Source of the DNA: CALBPI01 sp038529355
Lineage (GTDB): Bacteria; Pseudomonadota; Gammaproteobacteria; Steroidobacterales; Woeseiaceae
Direction: 5' to 3'
DNA length: 47,702 bases
Assembly (NCBI GenBank): GCA_038529355.1
Contig: JBCBDU010000027.1
Coordinates: 1 to 47,702, forward strand
Below, one piece after another: positions 9,759 to 17,400 of this stretch. The notes under the pieces were generated by a model, which was given only the letters and a program-made list of their open reading frames with translations, was not told the origin of the DNA and did not search any database. The position numbers were made by a program, and so were the translations under genes. Every line of letters starts with the position of its first letter. The first letter of the stretch is position 1.

Positions 9759-10342
9759 GGTAACTCCAGATCGACGATATCAAGTTGACCCAAGAAATCG
9801 CCATTGAGCTGCAACGACTCGCGGCTTTTCGTCGTATTGAGCTCGAGTGAGAAGGGCGTCATCTCGCCGCTGGCAAGAATCGCAACATGCGGGGTGTCCG
9901 GCGCGAACTCGACTATATTCCCGAGCGCATCAGTGATCGGGTCCGGAACGTCGCTATCGTCAACGGGCTCCAATGTGATCTCGCGATCCTCGATGATCAG
10001 GATCGGCAATGTGCCTTCCGCGAACAGCGCGCCACGCAGCAGGTCGTCACCACCGACAACAACCCATGCGCCGGTGTCCGCATCCAGCTCATACAACGCA
10101 TAACCATCAGGATAAAAGCGGATACCGAAATTGCGCCCTTGCAGCGCCGCCTCATCACGCGCCAGTTCGATGACGGATGCAAACCGATTGACCTCTCCAC
10201 GCAGTGCCGCCTCACTGCGGATCCAGCTATTCTTGGGCATCAGCACGGCAAGCACGATGCCGATGATGATGACCATCACCAGCAGCTCGATTAGTGTCAT
10301 ACCTCGCTGGCGGTATTGCCCCGTTTCCACTGACTCGTTCAA
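9755..10342 (-). CDS. gspH: Type II secretion minor pseudopilin GspH (non-ATG start)
   Basis: About 195 aa. The cleavage site is R-Q-R-G before M-T-L-I-E-L-L-V-M-V, with Glu at +5, and the globular GspH domain follows. The only upstream ATG in frame, at 10438, would overlap gspG by about 90 bases and give an abnormally long leader of some 46 residues. I therefore prefer TTG at 10342 (8 bases after the gspG stop, 14-residue leader) or GTG at 10330 (10-residue leader). Neither has a strong Shine-Dalgarno sequence, so translation may be coupled to gspG. GspH caps the junction between tip and shaft of the pseudopilus. Confidence 0.85.
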   Translation of the reverse strand: MNESVETGQYRQRGMTLIELLVMVIIIGIVLAVLMPKNSWIRSEAALRGEVNRFASVIELARDEAALQGRNFGIRFYPDGYALYELDADTGAWVVVGGDDLLRGALFAEGTLPILIIEDREITLEPVDDSDVPDPITDALGNIVEFAPDTPHVAILASGEMTPFSLELNTTKSRESLQLNGDFLGQLDIVDLELP

Positions 10343-10349
10343 CGTGCGC

Positions 10350-10820
10350 TTATTCGTCCCAGTTACCGATATCGGCGTTTTCGCCTTCACCGCCCGGTCG
10401 TCCGTCGGCGCCCAGACTGAAAATGTCGATATCGCCACGCTGGCCCGGGTTCAGGTATTCATACGGTCGTTTCCATGGATCAACAGGTGCCCGTTCCAAA
10501 TAGCCTTCCGGATCCCAGTTCGTCAAGTTGGGGTCATTGGGTCGCTCGACCAACGCATTTAACCCTTGCTCCGATGTTGGATAGGTAAAGTTATCCAGCC
10601 GATAGATCTTCAACGCTTGCTCGATCGTCTTAATGTCTTGCCTAGCTGTATTCGCGCGAGCTTTACCTACCTGACCAAACAACTTCGGACCCACCGCCGC
10701 GGCGAGGATGCCGATGATGACGACGACAACCATGATCTCGATAATGGTGAAGCCGCGCTGCAGTACGTGGCCAGACGCACGAATCGCTACGCGCGGCACA
10801 GACTGTGATGACAATGACAT
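10350..10820 (-). CDS. gspG: Type II secretion major pseudopilin GspG
   Basis: 156 aa. The major pseudopilin, whose polymerisation is thought to push substrates through the outer-membrane secretin. It has a 23-residue basic leader ending Q-R-G before F-T-I-I-E-I-M-V-V-V. The C-terminal part has the GspG hallmarks D-P-W-K-R-P-Y and the calcium-loop region S-L-G-A-D-G-R-P-G-G-E-G. The ATG at 10820 has GGAGA upstream. It is the first gene of this operon and faces the rhombosortase gene across a 146-base divergent spacer, so the promoter should lie in 10821-10966. Confidence 0.95.
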   Translation of the reverse strand: MSLSSQSVPRVAIRASGHVLQRGFTIIEIMVVVVIIGILAAAVGPKLFGQVGKARANTARQDIKTIEQALKIYRLDNFTYPTSEQGLNALVERPNDPNLTNWDPEGYLERAPVDPWKRPYEYLNPGQRGDIDIFSLGADGRPGGEGENADIGNWDE

Positions 10821-10966
10821 GCAAATTCTCCGGTAAACGTGTCGGTTAATGTCGTATGGTTGGCCGCAACATGCTGCAACGGGTCACACATGACGGCCAT
10901 GCTATTAGTGTTAGGACGCAAAATAACGCCACAAGTTCGATGCCATAGGATACCAGAGGGTGTGCG

Positions 10967-11581
10967 GTGAAAAAGCGCTGGGTTGGCAATAACTGGCGAC
11001 TCGCATTGCTGATGCTGGTGCTGGTTCTTGCGGGGCTGGCTGCGCTTCAGTTCGTCGATAGCGCAGGCGTGCTCGAAACTTTGCAGTGGCAGCGGGTCGG
11101 CATTATGTCCGGTGCGTGGTGGCGCGTGATCAGCGGTCACGTCGTCCATCTGAACACTACGCACGCCGCGATGAACGTTTCGGCGTTCATTCTGATCATG
11201 CTGCTGCTGGGTCGCGCCAGTGACGCCGTTGGCTGGGTGGCATTGTGGGTCGGTTTGTCGATGGCGATCAGCGTCTCGCTGCTGGTATTCGACCCCTATC
11301 TCAATTTCTACGCCGGCGCGTCGGGCGTGCTGCACGGGTTAGTCTCGTTCGGCGCCTTGGCGCAATTGAGCGAGCGGCGCGGCGAAGCCGTTGTGCTACT
11401 GATCGGCCTGGTTCTCAAATTGTGCTGGGAGCACTATTACGGCGCAGCAAGCGGCACGGTGGTGCTGATCGGCGCACCGGTGATCGTCAATGCGCATCTG
11501 TATGGCGCCATGGCCGGTGTCGTGCCAGGTGCCTTCGTTGCGTGGCGCAGAAGACGCGATGCGCGCCAAATTATGCGATGA
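10967..11581 (+). CDS. rrtA: Rhombosortase (rhomboid-type intramembrane serine protease)
   Basis: 204 aa with about six hydrophobic segments. Motifs are W-W-R-V-I-S-G-H with H-L-N (~51-63), G-A-S-G-V-L-H-G with the catalytic Ser at 119, K-L-C-W-E (~151) and A-H-L-Y-G with the catalytic His at 177. This pattern matches rhombosortases, the rhomboid subfamily that processes proteins with a GlyGly-CTERM tail in species with a type II secretion system. The start is GTG at 10967 with AGAGGG six bases upstream. Its position divergent from gspG fits the functional link: rhombosortase clients reach the surface through type II secretion. No GlyGly-CTERM client is seen among the proteins of this window. 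It is followed by fabD after 26 bases. Confidence 0.88.
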   Translation: MKKRWVGNNWRLALLMLVLVLAGLAALQFVDSAGVLETLQWQRVGIMSGAWWRVISGHVVHLNTTHAAMNVSAFILIMLLLGRASDAVGWVALWVGLSMAISVSLLVFDPYLNFYAGASGVLHGLVSFGALAQLSERRGEAVVLLIGLVLKLCWEHYYGAASGTVVLIGAPVIVNAHLYGAMAGVVPGAFVAWRRRRDARQIMR

Positions 11582-11607
11582 TGCGCGCCAAAATCAGTGA
11601 GGGCGTT

Positions 11608-12549
11608 ATGACAACAGCATTTATTTTTCCGGGCCAGGGCTCGCAGAGCAAAGGCATGTTGGGCGACATTGGCAGTGCGTATCCGGTGATAGGCGACACG
11701 TTCGCCGAGGCTGCAGACGTGCTGGGCTACGACCTCTGGGCCGTCTGCCAGCACGATGCCGACGAATCGTTGTCGCGCACCGAAGTGACGCAACCGGCGC
11801 TGCTGACGGCAAGCATTGCCTTGTGGCGCGCCTGGCTTGCGGCCGGCGGTCCGCAGCCGGCAGTGCTCGCCGGGCACAGTCTGGGTGAATACTCGGCGTT
11901 AGTGTGTGCCGGCAGCCTGACATTGGCTGATGCCGTGGCGTTGGTGCGAAGACGCGGCGAACTGATGCAGCAGGCGGTGCCTGCCGGCAGCGGGGCGATG
12001 GCGGCAATCCTTGGGCTGGATGACGATGTCGTCATCGCCGCATGCGACGCAGTCAGTGACGGCGTTGTGTCGGCGGCCAATTTCAACGCACCTGGCCAAG
12101 TTGTGATCGCTGGCGAAACCGCAGCTGTCGATACGGCAATTGCGCATTGTAAGGAAGGTGGTGCACGCCGTGCGCTGCCACTGCCGGTCAGCGTGCCGTC
12201 GCATTGCGCACTGATGCAACCGGCCGCTGACGCGTTTGCCGCAGACCTTGCCAATGTGACGATCAACGCGCCGTCGATACCGGTCGTTAACAACGTTGAC
12301 GTGCAGGTAGAAGCTGATTCACAAGCAATTCGCGATGCGTTAATCCGGCAGCTCTACAGCCCGGTGCAATGGTCGGCAACGATCCGGCACATGGTTACAG
12401 ATGGTGTCGAGACGTTCGTTGAGTGCGGTTCGGGCAAGGTGCTGTCGGGATTGCTCAAACGCATTCACAAACCGGCGGCGTCGATGGCACTCGAAACGCC
12501 AGACGGATTTTCTGGTGCACTCGCTGCACTGACGACGGGAGAATCTTGA
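11608..12549 (+). CDS. fabD: Malonyl-CoA:ACP transacylase (FabD)
   Basis: 313 aa. It transfers malonyl groups from CoA to acyl carrier protein to feed fatty-acid elongation in the cytosol. Seen: the N-terminal F-P-G-Q-G-S-Q-S-K-G-M, the nucleophile elbow G-H-S-L-G-E-Y with Ser91, the conserved Q-P-A-L-L and, in the C-terminal part, P-V-S-V-P-S-H with the catalytic His. The ATG at 11608 is chosen over upstream in-frame starts because it has GTGAGGG upstream and gives the normal family length. The start of fabG overlaps the stop by one base. The usual upstream partners plsX and fabH are absent. Confidence 0.96.
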   Translation: MTTAFIFPGQGSQSKGMLGDIGSAYPVIGDTFAEAADVLGYDLWAVCQHDADESLSRTEVTQPALLTASIALWRAWLAAGGPQPAVLAGHSLGEYSALVCAGSLTLADAVALVRRRGELMQQAVPAGSGAMAAILGLDDDVVIAACDAVSDGVVSAANFNAPGQVVIAGETAAVDTAIAHCKEGGARRALPLPVSVPSHCALMQPAADAFAADLANVTINAPSIPVVNNVDVQVEADSQAIRDALIRQLYSPVQWSATIRHMVTDGVETFVECGSGKVLSGLLKRIHKPAASMALETPDGFSGALAALTTGES

Positions 12550-13307
12550 TGAGCACACCCAACACTTTGTTTAGCGCCGACGCGTTAGCCGGCCGCACTG
12601 CACTGGTTACCGGCGCGTCGCGCGGCATTGGCAAAGACATTGCCACCCATCTGGCACAGGCGGGTGCGTATGTGATTGGCACTGCCACCAGCGACTCGGG
12701 CGCCGACGCGATCTCAGCCAGATTGGGCGAGCAGGGGCATGGACTTGTGCTGAACACTGCCGATAGCGAATCAATCGACGCGCTGGTTGCCGGCGTCAAG
12801 GACAAGGCGCCGGACATTCTGGTCAACAACGCGGGCATCACCCGGGACAACTTGTTGATGCGGATGAAGGACGATGAATGGGATGCAGTGCTTGCAACCA
12901 ATCTCAGTGGTGTATTCCGGCTGACAAAAAGCTTGCTGCGCCCGATGATGAAAAAACGCTTTGGCCGCATCATCAGCGTCGGCTCAGTCGTGGGCACGAT
13001 GGGTAACCCCGGACAGGCGAACTATGCCGCGGCCAAGGCCGGCTTGATTGGCTTCACGAAGTCGCTGGCACGCGAGCTCGGTGCGCGCGGTATCACAGCC
13101 AACGTAATCGCACCTGGGTTCATTGCCACTGACATGACCGATGCGCTGAATGAGACCCAGCGCGAAGTAATGCTGTCGCAAGTGCCGGTGGGTACGCTAG
13201 GTCAAACCTCCGACATCGCCAATATGGCGGTGTTTCTAGCTAGCGATGCAGCCGGCTACATCACCGGCGAGACGCTGCATGTGAATGGCGGCATGCTGAT
13301 GCCCTAG
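12549..13307 (+). CDS. fabG: 3-oxoacyl-ACP reductase (FabG)
   Basis: 252 aa short-chain dehydrogenase that reduces 3-oxoacyl-ACP with NADPH. Seen: the Rossmann motif G-A-S-R-G-I-G (~residues 20-26), N-N-A-G-I-T, the catalytic Ser in S-V-G-S-V-V-G, the Y-A-A-A-K motif with Tyr and Lys, and the end G-E-T-L-H-V-N-G-G-M. It carries about eight extra N-terminal residues compared with typical FabG. It is translationally coupled to fabD through a TGATG overlap. The frame is open further upstream but this ATG is the natural start. Confidence 0.96.
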   Translation: MSTPNTLFSADALAGRTALVTGASRGIGKDIATHLAQAGAYVIGTATSDSGADAISARLGEQGHGLVLNTADSESIDALVAGVKDKAPDILVNNAGITRDNLLMRMKDDEWDAVLATNLSGVFRLTKSLLRPMMKKRFGRIISVGSVVGTMGNPGQANYAAAKAGLIGFTKSLARELGARGITANVIAPGFIATDMTDALNETQREVMLSQVPVGTLGQTSDIANMAVFLASDAAGYITGETLHVNGGMLMP

Positions 13308-13406
13308 TGGCTAAGCCGTTCTTTTAGCGACATTAATCAGTCAAAAACAGATTGGCGCACAGCCCAGCATTGCCCTACAATACGCGCCGCGAAGTTCGAC
13401 GATGCC

Positions 13407-13441
13407 TTGAAAAAGCGTCGCGTGGCTATATTTTGTATAAT
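13407..13441 (+). promoter_or_regulatory. Candidate acpP promoter
   Basis: A perfect -10 hexamer TATAAT lies at 13436-13441 in the 219-base fabG-acpP spacer. A TTGAAA lies at 13407-13412, but the 23-base spacing is too long for a standard sigma-70 pair, so either the -35 is weak (AAGCGT at 13413) or the TATATT at 13427 is used. acpP commonly has its own strong promoter in this cluster, which is why this site is listed. No terminator for fabG is evident. Confidence 0.35.
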
Positions 13442-13526
13442 TCCGGGCTAGGTGAGCGGGGCAGACGCAATCAGGCGTGCACCCGACGGCTATCCGGCTT
13501 TTTTAATCCATGAGGAATTACAGCTA

Positions 13527-13766
13527 ATGAGCAGTATTGAAGACCAGGTGAAGAGCATCGTTGCTGAGCAACTGGGCGTAAAAGAAGAGGAAGTCACCAC
13601 ATCGGCTTCGTTCGTTGACGATCTGGGTGCAGATTCGCTGGATACTGTCGAGCTGGTGATGGCTCTTGAAGAAGAGTTCGAGACAGAAATCCCGGATGAA
13701 GACGCCGAGAAGATCACAACCGTGCAGCAGGCTATCGACTACGTCAGCGCGCGCAAAACCAGCTAA
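13527..13766 (+). CDS. acpP: Acyl carrier protein (AcpP)
   Basis: 79 aa, highly acidic, four-helix carrier protein that holds growing acyl chains on a phosphopantetheine arm. The modification site is Ser37 in G-A-D-S-L-D-T-V-E-L-V. The ATG at 13527 has GAGGA about 10 bases upstream. The frame extends upstream to a GTG at 13452, but the added residues do not resemble AcpP. It lies between fabG and fabF as in many gammaproteobacteria, with structured spacers on both sides suggesting that it is expressed at a different level from its neighbours. Confidence 0.97.
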   Translation: MSSIEDQVKSIVAEQLGVKEEEVTTSASFVDDLGADSLDTVELVMALEEEFETEIPDEDAEKITTVQQAIDYVSARKTS

Positions 13767-13810
13767 TACTCGTTTCGAGCGTTAGCATTTCGATATTCTT
13801 TGCAGAGTCG

Positions 13811-13836
13811 ATTGATATATCGGTTGATGTATCAAT
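13811..13836 (+). other. 11-bp hairpin downstream of acpP
   Basis: ATTGATATATC (13811-13821) and GATGTATCAAT (13826-13836) pair over 11 positions, with one U-G pair in RNA, around a GGTT tetraloop. It lies 45 bases after the acpP stop. It is AT-rich and has no T-run, so it is more likely an RNA-stabilising or processing element than a terminator. As a near-palindrome it could alternatively be a protein-binding site. Confidence 0.5.
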
Positions 13837-13852
13837 TGTTATTCGATAGTCC

Positions 13853-13883
13853 GCATTCGGCGTCCTCCCAGGGCGCCGGATGC
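13853..13883 (+). terminator. 13-bp GC-rich hairpin between acpP and fabF (attenuator or partial terminator)
   Basis: GCATTCGGCGTCC (13853-13865) pairs with GGGCGCCGGATGC (13871-13883) over 13 positions, two of them G-U, around a TCCCA loop. Only a short CGTTTAAG follows, so it is a weak terminator at most. It ends 17 bases before the fabF ATG, so it should lower read-through from acpP or affect fabF translation. It also buries an upstream in-frame ATG at 13880. Confidence 0.6.
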
Positions 13884-13900
13884 CGTTTAAGGCAGCCATC

Positions 13901-15151
13901 ATGAGCAACAGACGTGTCGCCGTCACCGGCCTTGGCATCATTTCCCCCGTGGGCAACGAAGTTGAGCAAGCCTGGAAGCGGGTGGTTGCCGGCGAATCGG
14001 GCATCAGTGCTATCGATGCCTTCGACGTCAGCGCCTTTACCACCCGGTTCGGTGGTTGTGTGCGTGACTTCGATCCGACCGCTCACGGTATCCCCGCGAA
14101 AGAGTCGCGAAAGATTGACCCGTTTATCCAATACGGTATTGCTGCGTGTAATCAGGCTTTGGCGGATTCAGGTATTGAAGTCACCGAGGCCAATGCGCAC
14201 CGGATCGGCGTTTTGATGGGTGCCGGTATCGGCGGGATCGGCACGATCGAGTCGAACCACGAAAAGTACCTGCTGTCAGACCACAATCCGCGCAAGATCT
14301 CGCCGTTCTTCGTGCCAGGCAGCATCATCAACATGATCTCCGGCCACATCAGCATTATGCACGGCATCACGGGGCCAAATTTATCGGTCGTTACCGCGTG
14401 CACCACGTCAACCCACGCGCTTGGGCTGGCGGCGCGCATGATTGCCTACGGCGATGCGGATGCGGTGCTTGCCGGCGGCGCTGAATACGCCACCACGCCC
14501 ATGGGGTTGGGCGGATTTTGTGCCGCGCGGGCGCTGTCGACTCGCAACGATGACCCGCTAGCGGCGAGCCGACCGTTCGATCGTGATCGTGACGGTTTCG
14601 TGCTCGGTGACGGCGCAGGCTGCATGATGCTCGAAGAGTACGAGCAGGCCAAAGCGCGCGGTGCAACTATTTATGCAGAGCTCGCCGGATTCGGTATGAG
14701 CGGTGATGCGTTTCACATCACGTCACCCCCTGAAGACGGGGCAGGTGCCATGCGCAGCATGCTGAATGCGATTGCCGATGCCGGACTGAATCCGGAAGAC
14801 ATCAACTATCTGAACGGTCATGCCACGTCGACTATTGCAGGTGATGTCGCCGAAACCACCGCAATCAAGCGCGCGTTTGGCGAGCATGCCGCAAAGCTTG
14901 CGATCAGTGCGACCAAGTCAACGACCGGCCACTTGCTTGGCGCCGCCGGTGCGGTCGAAGCGATCTTCTCTGTGCTTGCACTGCGTGACCAGGTGATCCC
15001 GCCGACCGTCAATCTTGATAATCCGGATCCTGCCTGCGACCTCGACTACGTGCCGCATACGGCTCGCGAGACGGTGCTGAATGCTACTGCGTCGAACTCG
15101 TTCGGTTTCGGTGGCACCAACGGCACGCTGGTGTTCAAGAAAACCGCTTGA
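13901..15151 (+). CDS. fabF: 3-oxoacyl-ACP synthase II (FabF)
   Basis: 416 aa condensing enzyme that elongates acyl-ACP with malonyl-ACP. Seen: the catalytic Cys167 in V-V-T-A-C-T-T-S-T-H, the first His in N-G-H-A-T-S-T, the second in T-T-G-H-L-L-G-A-A-G, and the C-terminal G-F-G-G-T-N. The start at 13901 (M-S-N-R-R-V-A-V-T-G-L-G) matches the family; the in-frame ATG at 13880 lies inside a strong hairpin and would add seven residues. It completes the fabD-fabG-acpP-fabF set. Confidence 0.96.
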   Translation: MSNRRVAVTGLGIISPVGNEVEQAWKRVVAGESGISAIDAFDVSAFTTRFGGCVRDFDPTAHGIPAKESRKIDPFIQYGIAACNQALADSGIEVTEANAHRIGVLMGAGIGGIGTIESNHEKYLLSDHNPRKISPFFVPGSIINMISGHISIMHGITGPNLSVVTACTTSTHALGLAARMIAYGDADAVLAGGAEYATTPMGLGGFCAARALSTRNDDPLAASRPFDRDRDGFVLGDGAGCMMLEEYEQAKARGATIYAELAGFGMSGDAFHITSPPEDGAGAMRSMLNAIADAGLNPEDINYLNGHATSTIAGDVAETTAIKRAFGEHAAKLAISATKSTTGHLLGAAGAVEAIFSVLALRDQVIPPTVNLDNPDPACDLDYVPHTARETVLNATASNSFGFGGTNGTLVFKKTA

Positions 15152-15211
15152 TCGGGTCGCAAACGCAGAGCCACTGCAAGTAACTGCGATGCCGGGCCGG
15201 CAATCAATCTG

Positions 15212-16627
15212 TTGAGTGATGTTTACCGACAAACGTTGCCCGAGGTTGGCGCGAACGCGCTCAGGCAGCTCGCGACATACTACAGCCAGCGATATCCGTT
15301 CCTGCTGACCTCCGTGGCCGGCGCACGCGGTGCACACGATTTGCTGCTGCTGGGCGATGCGGCAACGCTATCGCTGCATCACGATGGCACCGATTTTGAA
15401 TTGCGTGGCCAGGGAGATGCACAGCAATACAGCACGGGGAATGACTTTTGCAGCGCACTGGATTGCTGGTTCGCCGCCGAAGCCAACGCCGAGCGCGACA
15501 TCGAAAACTATCCATCAGCGTTGTTTATTGGTGGGTGGTTTTTATATCTGAGCTACGAGCTTGCCGCACAACTCGAGCCAACCCTGCGCTTGCCGATCGA
15601 CACCAGCCAACCGCTCGCAGTAGCCAGCCGTTCACGCGCAGCCATCGTACTGCCGCATGACGCCGACAAGCCGGCGGAGCTTGTCGCCGAACACCCACTG
15701 CCGGATCTCGTGCAGCAAGTGCGAGCCGATCTGGCAGCACTTGGCGAGCTCAGTGCGGCAGATCGTGTTTGTGAACCCACGCATGATGATCCGGAGTTCT
15801 CCGTCACCGATGCCGACGCGTTTACCGCAGCCGTTGTCGCAGCGAAGGCAGCGATCGCGGCTGGCGATGTTTACCAGGCAAACCTGTCGCGTGAATGGCG
15901 CACCTCGATGGATGCATCGCAAACCGGTGCGCTGTTCGATGCGCTGTGCGATGCCAATCCGTCGCCGTTCGCTGCGTTGGCGCATCTGGACGGTTTGCAG
16001 ATCATGTCATCATCTCCGGAACGGCTGGTGCGCGTGACGAACGGTCAGATCACCACGCGACCCATCGCCGGCACGCGTCCGCGCGGCGCCAATGCCGATG
16101 AAGACCAGCAACTGGTTGCGGAGTTGCTGGCACACCCTAAAGAGCGCGCTGAGCATGTCATGCTGATTGATCTGGAGCGCAATGATCTTGGCCGGATCTG
16201 TGTGCCGGGCAGCGTTCACGTCGATGAGTACATGGGCATTGAAACGTATCGACACGTGCATCACATTGTTTCCAACATCGCCGGCACGCTTGCGCCCGGT
16301 ACGACACCAGGTGCGGTGCTCGCAGCGGTGTTTCCTGGCGGCACGATCACCGGTTGCCCAAAGGTGCGTTGCATGCAGCTGATCGCTGAACTCGAGGCAC
16401 GACCCCGTGGCGCATACACCGGCTCGCTCGGCTATCTGGCGCGCAATGGCAACATGGATCTGAATATCCTGATCCGTACGATGACGGTTGCGCAGGGCGC
16501 GCTGCGTTTTTCAGCCGGTGCCGGCATCGTTGCTGACTCAGACCCGCAGGCAGAGTTGGCGGAAACGGGCGCAAAAGCGCAGGGCATGCTGCGCGCAGTC
16601 CGATCGGTGATGCCGTGCACTGGCTAA
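15212..16627 (+). CDS. pabB: Aminodeoxychorismate synthase component I (PabB)
   Basis: 471 aa chorismate-binding enzyme that, with a glutamine amidotransferase (PabA, not in the window), makes 4-amino-4-deoxychorismate for folate synthesis. Seen: Y-Q-A-N-L-S near the middle, S-S-P-E-R-L, the hallmark P-I-A-G-T-R-P-R-G, M-L-I-D-L-E-R-N-D-L-G-R and G-G-T-I-T-G-C-P-K. P-I-A-G-T rather than a P-I-K-G-T motif suggests the PabB subgroup without the active-site Lys. The pabC gene overlaps its end by 13 bases and confirms the role over anthranilate synthase. The start is TTG at 15212 with a weak ribosome-binding site, so the true start could differ. Confidence 0.9.
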   Translation: MSDVYRQTLPEVGANALRQLATYYSQRYPFLLTSVAGARGAHDLLLLGDAATLSLHHDGTDFELRGQGDAQQYSTGNDFCSALDCWFAAEANAERDIENYPSALFIGGWFLYLSYELAAQLEPTLRLPIDTSQPLAVASRSRAAIVLPHDADKPAELVAEHPLPDLVQQVRADLAALGELSAADRVCEPTHDDPEFSVTDADAFTAAVVAAKAAIAAGDVYQANLSREWRTSMDASQTGALFDALCDANPSPFAALAHLDGLQIMSSSPERLVRVTNGQITTRPIAGTRPRGANADEDQQLVAELLAHPKERAEHVMLIDLERNDLGRICVPGSVHVDEYMGIETYRHVHHIVSNIAGTLAPGTTPGAVLAAVFPGGTITGCPKVRCMQLIAELEARPRGAYTGSLGYLARNGNMDLNILIRTMTVAQGALRFSAGAGIVADSDPQAELAETGAKAQGMLRAVRSVMPCTG

Positions 16628-17400
16628 CGGCTACAGACGTCGTTCCCGCTAATGACCGGGGTTTGGCGTATGGCGACGGTTTGTTCGAGACGATGCGTGT
16701 GCGCAGCGCTCGCATACCGTGGCTTGCGCGGCATTTGGCGCGCCTGCAAATCGGCTTGCAGCGCTTGGCCATCGCCGGTGTTGATCTTGCGCTCGTCGAG
16801 TGCAGGTTGCAGCGCTTGGCAGCCGAGAGCGCTATCGACGCCGGTTGGCTAAAGCTGATCGTCACCCGCGGCAGCGGGGAGCGCGGCTATCGCGCAGCCG
16901 GCAGTCTACAACCGCGATTGATTGTGCAAACAGGTCGCACGGCGGCCGCGCCGGAGGCGTTACGCCTGATAGTTTGCAAGACGCTGGTGCCGCTTGATAC
17001 GCAGTTAGCTGGTATCAAGCATCTGAACCGGTTGCCGCAAGTGCTTGGCGCCGCTGAACTGGCCGGCAATGAGGCCGACGAAGGGCTCATGTGCAATCCT
17101 CATGGGGAGCTCGTCTGCGGTATCATGCACAACGTGTTTATCGTCACCGACAATCGTGTTTTGACCCCATCGCTCGCGCAGGGCGGCGTCGCCGGGATCA
17201 TGCGCGACTGGGTCATTGACACCATTGACGTCGACATCCAGGCAATCCGGCCGCAAGCGCTGTCCAATGCACAGGAAGTGTTTGTGACCAACGCCGTACG
17301 AGGCGTGCGCAGCGCATCACATATCAGCGGCACGGCGTTGCCCGATAACACGCCTGTTGCCGACCAGCTACGTGATCGACTCGAGCGCGCGTGGCAATGA
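16615..17400 (+). CDS. pabC: Aminodeoxychorismate lyase (PabC)
   Basis: 261 aa fold-type IV PLP enzyme that releases p-aminobenzoate and pyruvate from aminodeoxychorismate. Seen: N-D-R-G-L-A-Y-G-D-G-L-F-E-T (~residues 13-26), the PLP lysine K135 in G-I-K-H-L-N-R-L, and N-P-H-G-E-L-V-C-G. The start is GTG at 16615, inside the end of pabB. The mltG ATG overlaps its stop, so pabB, pabC and mltG form a coupled string, the usual arrangement in gammaproteobacteria. Confidence 0.94.
   Translation: MHWLTATDVVPANDRGLAYGDGLFETMRVRSARIPWLARHLARLQIGLQRLAIAGVDLALVECRLQRLAAESAIDAGWLKLIVTRGSGERGYRAAGSLQPRLIVQTGRTAAAPEALRLIVCKTLVPLDTQLAGIKHLNRLPQVLGAAELAGNEADEGLMCNPHGELVCGIMHNVFIVTDNRVLTPSLAQGGVAGIMRDWVIDTIDVDIQAIRPQALSNAQEVFVTNAVRGVRSASHISGTALPDNTPVADQLRDRLERAWQ

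Noticed and set aside
10787..11335. Minus-strand open frame of 182 codons overlapping the rhombosortase gene
   Set aside because: The rhombosortase frame has the catalytic motifs and a good ribosome-binding site; the antisense product is Gln/His-rich and extends into gspG.
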